DNA of 52,102 nucleotides from an uncultured Christensenella sp. (GCA_910578765.1 CAJTRW010000013.1:1-52102); one strand, 5' to 3'; shown: positions 27,222-36,333, counted from the first letter of the stretch. The notes: generated by a model from the sequence alone, not told the origin. Numbers and translations are program-made.

Positions 27222-28310
27222 ATGGAAGAAAATACCGAGGTTAAAACCGAAGCCGTAAATACCGCGCCGGCGGGCGGAAATTTCAACGACAATCTTCACG
27301 GCGAAAATCTTACCGAACGCGCCAAAGTGCTGTCGCCTTCCGCAACGGTGGCTAAACGCTTTTTCCGTTCTAAACTGTCAGTAATAGGACTTACCGCCCT
27401 TATAGTGCTGTTCTTGTTTTCCTTCATAGGTCCTCTGTTTTCACCCTGGAAGGCAAACGGCGGCACGGCTAAGGATTACGATACAATAGTCCCGATAGGT
27501 ACATATAAGGCGTTCGAGTACACCGGCCCCGACGGACAGGTTTACGAAGCGTACGATATCGTTATCGACGACAATCTTTTACCCTACAACAGTCTCGGTC
27601 AGCCCTCCGGCAAACACTGGCTGGGCACGGATAAGGAAGGTAACGACGTCCTCACCCGCCTTATGTACGGCGGCAGGGTTTCGCTTACGATAGGCTTTGT
27701 CGTGGTCATTCTCGAAACGCTTTTGGGCGTGCTTCTGGGCGGCGTGGCAGGATATTTCGGCAAATGGGTAGACCAGCTTATAATGCGTATAGTCGACGTA
27801 TTAAGCTGTATACCGACGCTGCCGATAATGCTTATTCTCGGCGCGACGCTGGACTCTCTGGGAATTGTGACTATATCCAAGCTATACTATATGATGCTGG
27901 TCATAACCCTAATAGGGTGGGCGGGCACCGCAAGACTTGTAAGGGGACAGATACTGTCTTTGAGGGAGCAGGAATTCATGCTTGCCGCAAAATGCTCGGG
28001 TCTGTCCACCGCTAAAAAGATATTCAAGCACCTTCTGCCCAACGTCATACCGCAGTTAATCGTTACTATGACGCTCGGACTGGGCAGCGTTATCCTTATG
28101 GAAGCGACGCTCGGCTTCCTCGGCATAGGCGCGCCCGTCGGTACTGCGACCTGGGGCAATATCATATATCTTGCAAACGATTCCATTTACAGAAACTATT
28201 ATCCCAATCTCTGGCTGGGTTCGGGTATCTGCATAACGCTTGCGATACTTGCTTTCAACTTTGTCGGGGACGGTCTGCGCGACGCGTTCGACCCTAAAAT
28301 GAAGAGGTAA
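27222..28310 (+). CDS. oppC: oligopeptide ABC transporter permease (OppC type)
   Basis: A 362-residue permease pairing with the OppB-type subunit. After a charged cytosolic N-terminus of about 45 residues come helix 1 (SVIGLTALIVLFLFSFIG), the HWLGTDKEGNDVLTRLMYGGR motif typical of OppC/DppC, and the EAA loop with MLAAKCSGLSTAKKIFKHLLPN. AGGAG (27212-27216) precedes the ATG by 5-6 bp. It sits 8 bp after oppB. Confidence 0.93.
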   Translation: MEENTEVKTEAVNTAPAGGNFNDNLHGENLTERAKVLSPSATVAKRFFRSKLSVIGLTALIVLFLFSFIGPLFSPWKANGGTAKDYDTIVPIGTYKAFEYTGPDGQVYEAYDIVIDDNLLPYNSLGQPSGKHWLGTDKEGNDVLTRLMYGGRVSLTIGFVVVILETLLGVLLGGVAGYFGKWVDQLIMRIVDVLSCIPTLPIMLILGATLDSLGIVTISKLYYMMLVITLIGWAGTARLVRGQILSLREQEFMLAAKCSGLSTAKKIFKHLLPNVIPQLIVTMTLGLGSVILMEATLGFLGIGAPVGTATWGNIIYLANDSIYRNYYPNLWLGSGICITLAILAFNFVGDGLRDAFDPKMKR

Positions 28311-28314
28311 TTAC

Positions 28315-29622
28315 ATGTCGGAAGAAAAAGCGCAGATAAAAAAACATTATATAACCCGTAAAGAGTCCAGACAGATTGCCAAGGAAAATTCCAAAGCTAT
28401 CCGCCATTTCGAAAAGCTGAAAAAGCGCAAATCCAAGCCGGAAGACTACACTACCGAAATGAAAGACGATAAAAACATCGTCGAGTTCGAAGATTTGCAT
28501 ACGTATTTCTTTTCCGATGCGGGAACGGTCAAGGCTGTAAATGGAGTAACTTTTTCCGTGCCGGCAGGTTCCACGGTCGGCGTAGTCGGCGAAAGCGGTT
28601 GCGGCAAAAGCGTCACTTCGCTCTCGCTTATGCAACTTGTTCAGGCGCCCAGCGGTCAGATAGTAAACGGCTCGATAAGGTTTAAGGCAAACTTGTTCAA
28701 ACGCGACAATCGCGGCAAAAAGATACCCGTCTACGAAACCGAAACGGACGAAAACGGCGAAGAAAAGATAAAGCTTGACGAAAAGGGCAAACCCGTCATT
28801 AAGCGCAACGAGCTTGGCGGATATATGTTCGAGACCGAAAACAGAGTTGTGGACATAGCAAAAATGCCCGTCGACGCAATGCGCAGTATCCGCGGCAGAG
28901 AAATATCCATGATATTTCAGGAGCCTATGACGTCGCTCAACCCCGTGTTTACGATAGGCAACCAGCTTAACGAAGTCGGCAGACTGCATATCGAGGGGAT
29001 TTCGAGGAAGAAAGTTAAAGAGCGCAGTATCGAAATGCTTAAACTCGTCGGTATAGCCGACCCCGAGGGTGTGTACAAAAAATATCCGCACGAGCTTTCC
29101 GGCGGTATGCGGCAGAGGGTCATGATAGCCATTGCGCTTTTATGCAATCCCAAGCTGATAATCGCGGACGAGCCTACGACCGCGCTGGACGTTACCATTC
29201 AGGCGCAGATATTGGACCTTCTGAGGGAAATAAAGCACAAAATAAACGGTTCTATAATGCTTATCACGCATGATTTGGGCGTTGTTGCCGAAATGGCGGA
29301 CTACGTTGTGGTTATGTACGCGGGCAAGGTTATAGAAATGGGTACCGCAGAAGATATTTACGACCACCCGCTTCACCCCTATACGATAGGACTGCAAAAA
29401 AGCAAGCCCACGGTCGACTCCGACGTGGACGAGCTGTACTGCATACCCGGGTTTGTTCCCAACCCCGTAAATATGCCCAATTACTGCTACTTCCGCGACC
29501 GTTGCGATAAATGTATGGAAAAATGCTCGGGCGAATATCCCGCGTTGATAAAGGTATCGGATACGCACAGCGTTTCCTGCTATCTGTATGAAAAAGAGGG
29601 GGAGGTAAAGAGCAATGGCTGA
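28315..29622 (+). CDS. oppD: oligopeptide ABC transporter ATPase (OppD type)
   Basis: A 435-residue ATPase. Walker A is GESGCGKS near residue 92, the Q loop is MIFQEPMTSLNP, the signature is ELSGGMRQRV, and Walker B is LIIADEPTTALD. The C-terminus has the oligopeptide/dipeptide domain with four cysteines (CYFRDRCDKC, CSGEYP) that bind a 4Fe-4S cluster in related OppD proteins. Two oddities: a basic N-terminal extension of about 45 residues, and a charged insert of about 45 residues after Walker A (around 125-165). AGAGG ends the oppC gene just before this ATG. Confidence 0.92.
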   Translation: MSEEKAQIKKHYITRKESRQIAKENSKAIRHFEKLKKRKSKPEDYTTEMKDDKNIVEFEDLHTYFFSDAGTVKAVNGVTFSVPAGSTVGVVGESGCGKSVTSLSLMQLVQAPSGQIVNGSIRFKANLFKRDNRGKKIPVYETETDENGEEKIKLDEKGKPVIKRNELGGYMFETENRVVDIAKMPVDAMRSIRGREISMIFQEPMTSLNPVFTIGNQLNEVGRLHIEGISRKKVKERSIEMLKLVGIADPEGVYKKYPHELSGGMRQRVMIAIALLCNPKLIIADEPTTALDVTIQAQILDLLREIKHKINGSIMLITHDLGVVAEMADYVVVMYAGKVIEMGTAEDIYDHPLHPYTIGLQKSKPTVDSDVDELYCIPGFVPNPVNMPNYCYFRDRCDKCMEKCSGEYPALIKVSDTHSVSCYLYEKEGEVKSNG

Positions 29623-30985
29623 CGAAATCCAGACCGGCGCACCCGCCGCGGACGACGTTTTCCTTAAAGTGGACAAACTCTGCAAATACTTTACCGCCGA
29701 CACCGATTTTTTCGGTAAACCCGTAAAATTTTTAAAGGCAGTGGACGGAGTTTCTTTCAGTCTGCAAAAGGGTAAAACGGTCGGCATAGTCGGCGAAAGC
29801 GGCTGCGGCAAGACCACTATGGGCAGAACCATTCTGCGCCTTTACGACATAACAAGCGGCGACGTGTGGTTTAAAGGGCAAAAAGTTTCCGAATTAAAGA
29901 ACAGAGAGTTCGATAAACTGCGTCCCGATATGCAGATGATTTTTCAGGACCCCTACGCAAGCCTTTCACCCCGTCTCACCGTCGGCGAAATTATAGGCGA
30001 AGCCGCGCTTCAACACAAAATAGTAGACAGAAAACATTATCACGACTACATATTAAGCGTGATGAATATGTGCGGGCTTCAACCTCACTACTTCGAGAGA
30101 TATCCGCACGAGTTTTCGGGCGGACAGAGACAGCGCATATGTATCGCGCGCGCATTGGCTTTAAAACCCGAGCTTGTCGTCTGCGACGAGCCTGTTTCCG
30201 CGCTTGACGTATCCATTCAGGCGCAGATAATAAATATGCTGATAGAGCTGAGAAAAACGCTCGGTCTTACGTATATTTTCATTTCGCACGATTTATCGGT
30301 CGTCAAGCACATTTCGGACGAAGTCGGCGTTATGTATCTCGGAAGCATGGTCGAATACGGCTCTAAGGACGCTATCTTCAACAATACGCTTCATCCGTAC
30401 ACCCGCGCATTGTTTTCGGCTGTTCCCGTGCCCAATCCGCACGTAAAAATGAACAGAATCATTTTAAAAGGCGATATTCCTTCGCCCGTCAATCCGCCCA
30501 AGGGCTGCAAATTCCATACCCGTTGCGAAAACTGCATGGACATCTGCAAGAGGATTGCTCCGCACTATAAAGAAGTGGAGGAAGGTCATTTCTGCGCGTG
30601 CCACCTTTACAATACCGAACAGGAAACTCAGATGTTCGAGATAGAAAACGAGGAGTCCGCCGCGCGCGCCGCCGCAGAGGAGCGCACACCCAAAACTTTC
30701 TGGGACGGATTAAAAAATAAAGTATTCCCCCCGCGCGAGAAGCGTGCCGACGTGACCGAAGCGGAGCGTTCCGCAGGAATAGTCATGACCGCGCAGAAAG
30801 CGGCGGAGGAGGCAATGACGCCGCCCGCACCAGCAGTTCTTCAGACCGTAAAACCCGCGGAGCCTAAAAAGAGCGGAAGCGGAGCAAAAAAAAGCGCGGC
30901 CGTGAAAAAGACCGCAACAAGCGGTAAAAGCGTCAAAAAGAGCGGCACGGTCAAAAAAGAGATAAAAAATGCCCCGAAAGAATAA
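29615..30985 (+). CDS. oppF: oligopeptide ABC transporter ATPase (OppF type) with Lys/Ala-rich tail
   Basis: A 456-residue ATPase overlapping oppD by 8 nt. Walker A GESGCGKTT, Q loop MIFQDPYASLSP, signature FSGGQRQRI and Walker B LVVCDEPVSALD are intact, and the C-terminal cysteine cluster (CKFHTRCENCMDIC) is present. The usual protein ends near residue 340. Here about 115 residues follow, rich in Ala, Lys and Pro, finishing with KKTATSGKSVKKSGTVKK-type low complexity like a histone H1 tail. GGGGGAGG-like purines (29598-29605) serve the ATG. Confidence 0.93.
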   Translation: MADEIQTGAPAADDVFLKVDKLCKYFTADTDFFGKPVKFLKAVDGVSFSLQKGKTVGIVGESGCGKTTMGRTILRLYDITSGDVWFKGQKVSELKNREFDKLRPDMQMIFQDPYASLSPRLTVGEIIGEAALQHKIVDRKHYHDYILSVMNMCGLQPHYFERYPHEFSGGQRQRICIARALALKPELVVCDEPVSALDVSIQAQIINMLIELRKTLGLTYIFISHDLSVVKHISDEVGVMYLGSMVEYGSKDAIFNNTLHPYTRALFSAVPVPNPHVKMNRIILKGDIPSPVNPPKGCKFHTRCENCMDICKRIAPHYKEVEEGHFCACHLYNTEQETQMFEIENEESAARAAAEERTPKTFWDGLKNKVFPPREKRADVTEAERSAGIVMTAQKAAEEAMTPPAPAVLQTVKPAEPKKSGSGAKKSAAVKKTATSGKSVKKSGTVKKEIKNAPKE

Positions 30986-31226
30986 GAAACAGGACGATTT
31001 GGATACCACGACGACCTTTGCGGATATGAATATCGAAGGGTTTAAATGGTACGACCCGTCGCAGAAAAAAAAGGATGACGGCGGAAATAAGGTAAGGCAA
31101 AAAATTTCCCGCAGGGAGTACTGGCGCATGGTTCGCGGCGCATTTGCCGCATTTCTGCCCTGGTTGGCTATCTTTCTTATCGGTATGGGTATAGTAATAG
31201 CTTTGGCTTATCTTTGGCTCGGTTAA
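30969..31226 (+). CDS. small membrane protein at the end of the opp array
   Basis: An 85-residue protein overlapping the oppF end by 17 nt in another frame. It has a very polar, basic N-terminal half (RKNKKQDD, DPSQKKKDD) and one C-terminal helix (AAFLPWLAIFLIGMGIVIAL). AAAGAGAT lies before the ATG. I do not recognise the family. Its conserved placement and the terminator right after it support a real gene; it may modulate the transporter. Confidence 0.7.
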   Translation: MPRKNKKQDDLDTTTTFADMNIEGFKWYDPSQKKKDDGGNKVRQKISRREYWRMVRGAFAAFLPWLAIFLIGMGIVIALAYLWLG

Positions 31227-31257
31227 AAAGGACGGCGTAAAAAAACGCCGTCCTTTT
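31226..31257 (+). terminator. intrinsic terminator of the peptide-uptake array
   Basis: AAAAGGACGGCGT (31226-31238), A-rich loop, ACGCCGTCCTTTT (31245-31257). It starts within the stop codon of the small membrane protein. Confidence 0.88.
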
Positions 31258-31329
31258 GCATAATTGCGGCGGCGTACATATGCGCCGTCTGCCAAATCTA
31301 ACCTGTGGCAAACGGAAACGGCAAAATAC

Positions 31330-31358
31330 TTGACTGTAAACGCATGAATTGGTATAAT
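31330..31358 (+). promoter_or_regulatory. promoter of the CXXC/NapH-TlpA operon
   Basis: TTGACT (31330-31335), 17-bp spacer, TATAAT (31353-31358), 25 bp before the start codon. Confidence 0.8.
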
Positions 31359-31383
31359 TATTAAAAATATAAGGAGGCCGCAT

Positions 31384-32193
31384 ATGAAAGTAAAAACATG
31401 TAAGACGGTTCGTCTCGTAAGCGGTGTGTTGCTCAGTGCAATGACGGTAATCGTCGGCGCGTTGTTTATATGGCAGGTGCTTTATATTTACCTTTCGGGC
31501 ACTGCCGAAGGTTATACGGGCACTTACATTTTCACGCGCGAACGCGTCGGCGCGGGACTTTTGAAAATTCTTCCCGCAATCATAATATGGATTGTTATGA
31601 TTATAGCCGTATTCGTCTTGTGGGAAGTTTTTCCCGTCAAAGCGGAACGGGCAAAGCAGGACGCGCGCTATACGCTTTTCCGTCTGAAAAAGCGCATGCC
31701 GTCGGCTGTTGGAGAGGAGCTTCAAGCTTCCTACAAATTTGTTAAGGGCGAAGAAGAAAATCTGAAAATTTTGTGGCTCCTCTGCGCGGTTATAGGCGTG
31801 GCGGGCGCAATTTATTGTATAGTTTACCTTGCCAATCCGAATCACTTCCCCAATGCCGACGTTACGGCGGAGATGCTTAAAATGGTGAGGAACGTAATCC
31901 CTTGGGTAATAGTGACTTTTGCCGCGGCGTGCGGAATTTGCATTTACGAGGGAATTTCCGCAAAAAGACAGCTTGAACACGTCAAAAAACTTACCGCGGG
32001 CGCAAAACCCGTTGAAGTTGTCCACGGCAAAATTTATAATTTTTTCCACAGTAAATATTTCCTTCTCGGCGTAAGGGTAGCTGTGGGTTGCGTAGCAGTG
32101 TCGTTTATTATTGCGGGCATATGCAACGGCGGCATGCGCGACGTGTTGATTAAAGCGATAAACATATGTACGGAGTGTATAGGTCTTGGCTAA
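31384..32193 (+). CDS. five-helix membrane protein with C-terminal CTEC motif (CD1871A-like end)
   Basis: A 269-residue membrane protein with hydrophobic segments at about 10-37, 58-82, 123-148, 172-194 and 222-245. The last residues, KAINICTECIGLG with Cys262 and Cys265, resemble the short clostridial CD1871A family of CXXC membrane proteins as I remember it; those are normally only about 50 residues and sit next to 4Fe-4S and TlpA genes. Here the motif ends a much larger protein. AAGGAGG (31370-31376) serves the ATG. It overlaps the NapH-TlpA gene by 8 nt, so the two are made together. A role in passing electrons or thiols across the membrane is inferred. Confidence 0.75.
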   Translation: MKVKTCKTVRLVSGVLLSAMTVIVGALFIWQVLYIYLSGTAEGYTGTYIFTRERVGAGLLKILPAIIIWIVMIIAVFVLWEVFPVKAERAKQDARYTLFRLKKRMPSAVGEELQASYKFVKGEEENLKILWLLCAVIGVAGAIYCIVYLANPNHFPNADVTAEMLKMVRNVIPWVIVTFAAACGICIYEGISAKRQLEHVKKLTAGAKPVEVVHGKIYNFFHSKYFLLGVRVAVGCVAVSFIIAGICNGGMRDVLIKAINICTECIGLG

Positions 32194-33847
32194 AGTAAAA
32201 AACTTTTTCAAAAAAGTCGGTCTGTGGTTTAAAAACCACGCGCCGTCCAAACGCCGTCTTATACAGGTGTACGCCGCACTTTTGTATAATGCCAACATTA
32301 AGGGCTTCTTCGGTAAGGGAAGCGATATTATTTACCGCGGCGGCTTGAAAAACGTATGTGCGCCCGGGTTGAACTGTTATTCCTGTCCCGGCGCGGTGGC
32401 GGCTTGTCCGTTGGGCGCGTTGCAGAATGCAATGGCGTCGTCGGGAACGCGTGCGCCGTATTACATACTCGGCATACTTGCGCTGTTCGGGCTTATGCTC
32501 GGCAGGACGATATGCGGCTTTTTGTGCCCCGTCGGACTCGGACAGGAGCTTTTACATAAAATAAAGACTCCCAAGCTTAAAAAGAGCCGTTACACGCGCA
32601 TTTTGTCGTATTTTAAATATGTTTTGCTTATCGTATGCGTAATAGCCATACCGCTCATTTATCACGGTATACCCGCATTCTGCAAATACATATGTCCTGC
32701 GGGTACATTCGGCGGCGCGGGCGGACTTTTATCCAACCCCGCCAACGCGGACTTCTTCGATATGCTGGGCTATCTGTTCAGCTGGAAGTTCATACTTCTC
32801 GTTATATTTATTGTCGGCAGTATATTCGTTTACCGCTTCTTCTGCCGCTTCTTCTGTCCGCTGGGCGCGATTTACGGCTTTTTTAACAGAATAGCGCTTA
32901 TAGGCGTCAAGCTCGATAAGCAGAAATGCGTGGACTGCGGACTGTGCATACAGACATGTCAGATGGATATAAAACACGTGGGCGACCACGAATGTATCAA
33001 CTGCGGCGCTTGTATCCCCGTGTGCCCCACGAAAGCTATAAGCTGGAAGGGCTCTAAAATTTTCCTTCATTCGTCTGAAATTCAGGCGTTGCAGGCTGTC
33101 GGGGCGGACGCGCCCGCAAGCGCGGAGCAAAAGCCGTTAGGCGCGCTTTTGGAAAGCGGAACGACGGAAGTCGTAAACGCGCCTGTTGCCGCCGCCGAAG
33201 CCGTAACGGAAACCGAAACGGTTACAAGGGAAGAACGTTTGAAAATAGCCGAAAGCAAGCTTAAAAAACGCGGGTTCTGGTTACAGTTCAGCGCGTGGGC
33301 GGTTGCTTTGGCCGTGCTTATAGCGTCGCTTGTTTACTTCAATTTCTTTGCGGCGACAAGTAACGTAATGGTTTACAAGGTCGGCGACAAGTGTCCGGAT
33401 TTCACACTCGGAACGGTTTACAAAAACGCAGGCTCTTGCGACGGGGACGGAAACCAGATAATAAACAGGTTTTCGGTGCTGGAAAGCCGCGGTAAGGTCA
33501 CCGTAATAAATTACTGGGAAACAACCTGCGACCCCTGCAAGGAAGAGCTTCCTTGGTTCGAACGCATTTACCGCGAGTATGACGGCGCAATAAATATGGT
33601 TGCTATCCATAATTATATGCGTACGGAAAACGTGCAGGAATTCATAAATAAAAATATGGACCTGTCGGAATACACAATGCTTCTTGCACTGGATACGCAA
33701 GAGGACACGTATACTCAGCTCGGCGGTAAGGGCGCGTATCCGCTTACGGTTGTAGTGGACGCCGAGGGAATTATAAGTTTTGTTCAGCAAGGTAAGGTAA
33801 ACGAAGACGTGTTGAGCAACGCAATAGAATCCGCAATGAAAAATTAA
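32186..33847 (+). CDS. NapH-like 4Fe-4S membrane protein fused to a TlpA thioredoxin domain
   Basis: A 553-residue fusion. Residues 1-240 are a NapH/NosR-like membrane module with several helices and cysteine loops: C58...C64..C67...C74, CGFLCPVG at 110-117, CKYICPAG and CRFFCPLG. Two ferredoxin clusters follow (CVDCGLCIQTC and CINCGACIPVCP, about 250-285). After a linker, a further helix near 368-390 leads to an extracytoplasmic TlpA/AhpC-type domain with active site CDPC at 448-451 and the cis-proline region YPLTVVVD. It could carry electrons from the cytosol directly to external disulfides. The start is TTG at 32186, chosen for the overlap with the upstream gene; GGAG lies at 32172-32175. 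Confidence 0.88.
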   Translation: MAKVKNFFKKVGLWFKNHAPSKRRLIQVYAALLYNANIKGFFGKGSDIIYRGGLKNVCAPGLNCYSCPGAVAACPLGALQNAMASSGTRAPYYILGILALFGLMLGRTICGFLCPVGLGQELLHKIKTPKLKKSRYTRILSYFKYVLLIVCVIAIPLIYHGIPAFCKYICPAGTFGGAGGLLSNPANADFFDMLGYLFSWKFILLVIFIVGSIFVYRFFCRFFCPLGAIYGFFNRIALIGVKLDKQKCVDCGLCIQTCQMDIKHVGDHECINCGACIPVCPTKAISWKGSKIFLHSSEIQALQAVGADAPASAEQKPLGALLESGTTEVVNAPVAAAEAVTETETVTREERLKIAESKLKKRGFWLQFSAWAVALAVLIASLVYFNFFAATSNVMVYKVGDKCPDFTLGTVYKNAGSCDGDGNQIINRFSVLESRGKVTVINYWETTCDPCKEELPWFERIYREYDGAINMVAIHNYMRTENVQEFINKNMDLSEYTMLLALDTQEDTYTQLGGKGAYPLTVVVDAEGIISFVQQGKVNEDVLSNAIESAMKN

Positions 33848-33859
33848 TTAATATAGCAA

Positions 33860-33898
33860 AAAGAAACCTCCGCAGACATTTGTCTGCGGAGGTCTTTT
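33860..33898. terminator. bidirectional terminator between convergent operons
   Basis: ACCTCCGCAGACA (33866-33878) pairs with TGTCTGCGGAGGT (33881-33893), with A-rich and T-rich flanks, so it serves both strands. Confidence 0.88.
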
Positions 33899-33906
33899 AT
33901 GCACGT

Positions 33907-35871
33907 TTAAGCTTTGTCGTAGTATTGGCAGGGGAGAAGCCACCAGCTTTCTTTTGGCGCTTCGTTTACGCCTATGCAACTGCTTCCGAAATATTTCAGG
34001 AAGTTGTATAAATCGTCGTTTACGCCGTAAACACCGTCGCTGTTAACGTATTTTGCATATGTGTTTATTACGTCGGTATAATTGCTTTTTTCGATTATAA
34101 AGCCGTTTTCGTCATAAGCGGTTGCAAATGTGAACACCGACTCTCCGATGACTCCGGTTTGTCCCTCGGAACCTATTTCCTGCAAAGGCAAATCTTTTAT
34201 AGCACACTCTGCAACACGGTCTAAGGTCTTTGCAAGGTTTATAAGAAGGATAGGACCGCTTTCGCTTCCGATGTGGTAGAACCCGTCTTTGCCTTTTACG
34301 ACGGAAACTGAATTGTCTACCGGAACCTCTTTCAGTGTTCCCGTCTTATCTGCCCATTTGAATTGAGAGCCCGTAGGTTTTATTCTTTTCGTTATTATTA
34401 CGGGAGGCTCGGCCGCGTCGCCCAACCTTTCAACCGTAAGCGTAACGGTGCATGCTTTGTCGGTATGCACTCCGAAAATCGTTTCGGAACGCGCCATATC
34501 CGTGGAAAGGTTTAAATCTATATAATCCGTACCGGTATATACGTCGGGGGCTGCGGAGTTCGCCGGTGCGTTGCCGGTTGCCGCGGCAACGGCGGTGGGG
34601 ATACCCGTTACAGGGTCGCAAACTATATACGAGCTGCTTCCCGAATACTGATACAGTACCGCGTTAGCCCCCGCCGTATCGCAGGTAACTTTTACCCTGT
34701 ATTTGCCCGTTGCGGCCTTAACGGCCCGTTGCTCTTTATTTGCGATAGACGCGGAGGACTCGGTAGGGTCTTTCGGTGTGTAAGGCTGATAGGGCTGGAA
34801 TATAAAATATCCGTATCTGTCAGCTTCCAGCTTTTTGACGGTAGGGTCGTTCGTTTCCTGAATATCTATCGTGACGTCAACGCGCTTATAATTCATTTTC
34901 TGCTTTTTAGCCAAAACAAAGCTGTCGGGCGCGTAGTTTAATTTAATGGCGGAATTTCTGTGTTCGTCTATGTCGCCTGTGGAGTTAACTGTATAATTAT
35001 CGGGCAAAGGCGGCTCGTCGGTAATGTCGTCGGTACCGCACAGTCTTATCAAGTATTTAACGGTTTGGTCAAGCTCCGCTATGGTGAAATAAACCTTGCC
35101 GTCCGCGCCTGTCTTAGCGTTTTCGATAACCGTCCTGGTATACGTAGACGGATCGTACAGGTAGAACTGCACCCATACGTCGGCAACAGGCTTGTTGTTC
35201 TGGTCGGAAACGGTCGCAGTGAAAAGTTTAGGCATTTTTACCGTTTGCGAAGTGCCGCCCGAAAGGGAAAATTCCAAATCGTTAAGCACGGTTCCTGCGG
35301 AAACCGTAGTTCCGTCGTCGAATGTAAGTATAAATTCGCACTTTTCCGTAACGTTTGCGCCCGTAACGGTTTTACCGCTTACGTCGGGCATGATTCCGGT
35401 TTTGATAAGTTCAAGCCATTGTTCATAGGGAAGTGCGCTGTCGCCCGCCGCCTGCACGTATTGGGAATATTTATTGTCCAGCTCGGGGGCTTTTTTTGCG
35501 GACGACGCGGCGGAGGGGAGTGCAACCGTCTGCGTACTTCCGTCCGCGTATGAAATTACAAGGTTGCCCGCAAGCGTACCCGCCGCGAAAGCCGTTCCGT
35601 CGTCGTACAGCAACGAAAGCGCGCCGTTTGCTTCGATTGAAGCAGAGCTTATATATTTTGATTTAACGTCGGGTTTGACGTTCTGTCCTATCAAAAGTTT
35701 CCACTCGTCAAAAGAAAGCGCGCCGTCGCCCACGGACCCGACATAGCTTTCGTAAGCCTGTTTTAAGGGGTCTGCCGTATTATCCTTACATGCCGCAATA
35801 CCGAACGCGCCTGCGGTTAGGCAGGCGGCGGAAAGAAGGAATATTAAAATTTTCTTCTTTTTGTTTTTCAT
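33907..35871 (-). CDS. putative lipoprotein with tandem repeats and Ig-like domain
   Basis: A 654-residue lipoprotein (lipobox IAAC near residue 28). Two tandem units of about 90 residues lie at roughly 38-125 and 135-215; each has a Y..YV...GD.AL....W..LI start and ends in a DDGT...G....L pattern. A carboxypeptidase-regulatory-like or Cna-B-like beta domain follows (about 218-300, TVSDQNNKPVADVWVQFYLY). The C-terminal part has GFYHIGSESGPILL, a motif also found in the TlpA lipoprotein of the same operon. No catalytic site recognised. It is the last gene of the minus-strand trio, 9 bp after the preceding one. Lysine-rich signal peptide start supports the ATG at 35871. Confidence 0.82.
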   Translation of the reverse strand: MKNKKKKILIFLLSAACLTAGAFGIAACKDNTADPLKQAYESYVGSVGDGALSFDEWKLLIGQNVKPDVKSKYISSASIEANGALSLLYDDGTAFAAGTLAGNLVISYADGSTQTVALPSAASSAKKAPELDNKYSQYVQAAGDSALPYEQWLELIKTGIMPDVSGKTVTGANVTEKCEFILTFDDGTTVSAGTVLNDLEFSLSGGTSQTVKMPKLFTATVSDQNNKPVADVWVQFYLYDPSTYTRTVIENAKTGADGKVYFTIAELDQTVKYLIRLCGTDDITDEPPLPDNYTVNSTGDIDEHRNSAIKLNYAPDSFVLAKKQKMNYKRVDVTIDIQETNDPTVKKLEADRYGYFIFQPYQPYTPKDPTESSASIANKEQRAVKAATGKYRVKVTCDTAGANAVLYQYSGSSSYIVCDPVTGIPTAVAAATGNAPANSAAPDVYTGTDYIDLNLSTDMARSETIFGVHTDKACTVTLTVERLGDAAEPPVIITKRIKPTGSQFKWADKTGTLKEVPVDNSVSVVKGKDGFYHIGSESGPILLINLAKTLDRVAECAIKDLPLQEIGSEGQTGVIGESVFTFATAYDENGFIIEKSNYTDVINTYAKYVNSDGVYGVNDDLYNFLKYFGSSCIGVNEAPKESWWLLPCQYYDKA

Positions 35872-35880
35872 TGTTTCTCC

Positions 35881-36306
35881 TTAAGCTTTGGCGCCGAGCG
35901 TGATTTTTGCTTCGCCTGCGCCGGATATCTCTTTTGTGGGGTTTTCCGTGTATCCCTTTACGTTGAGCAGGGTTATGTGGTCGGGTTTGCCGCCGAGCGC
36001 TTCCTCAAGCTTGCTTGCGCTGATGCTTGCCTTGCCGTCCGCTCCCAATCTGACGGGAGTCGAGCAACGCTCGCCGCTGCACCACTGGACGAAAATGGAG
36101 GTTTCCGTATCGGTAGCCATATCGTAGCCCGTTCCGTCGGTGTGGCCGTTTACGGCGGTTCCGTCGGAATAAACCACGTAGACGGAATACTGTTCGCCTT
36201 GCTCTTTGTTATTATCCTTGTCGCCGCATGCGGCGGCGAAAACGCCGACGCACACCGCAAGGGAAAGTGCAATTGCCAATGTTAAGCTTTTAAATAATGT
36301 TTTCAT
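35881..36306 (-). CDS. small lipoprotein of the TlpA-lipoprotein operon
   Basis: A 141-residue lipoprotein with signal peptide and lipobox AAAC near residue 27. The mature part has a VYSDGTAVNGHT strand region and LGADGKASISASKLEEAL, a pattern like the peptide-binding or Cna-B-type beta sandwich of surface proteins. Two cysteines in WCSGERCSTP could form or receive a disulfide, which fits the neighbouring TlpA-domain protein. AAAGGAGAT precedes the start on the minus strand. It sits 27 bp after the TlpA gene and 9 bp before the next one. Confidence 0.8.
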   Translation of the reverse strand: MKTLFKSLTLAIALSLAVCVGVFAAACGDKDNNKEQGEQYSVYVVYSDGTAVNGHTDGTGYDMATDTETSIFVQWCSGERCSTPVRLGADGKASISASKLEEALGGKPDHITLLNVKGYTENPTKEISGAGEAKITLGAKA

Positions 36307-36333
36307 AAATTTTATCTCCTTTAAAATTTAATT

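Noticed and set aside
34960..35553. 197-codon plus-strand frame opposite the 654-residue lipoprotein
   Set aside because: No ribosome site, no plausible protein features; it is the antisense shadow of a lipoprotein with a clear signal peptide.
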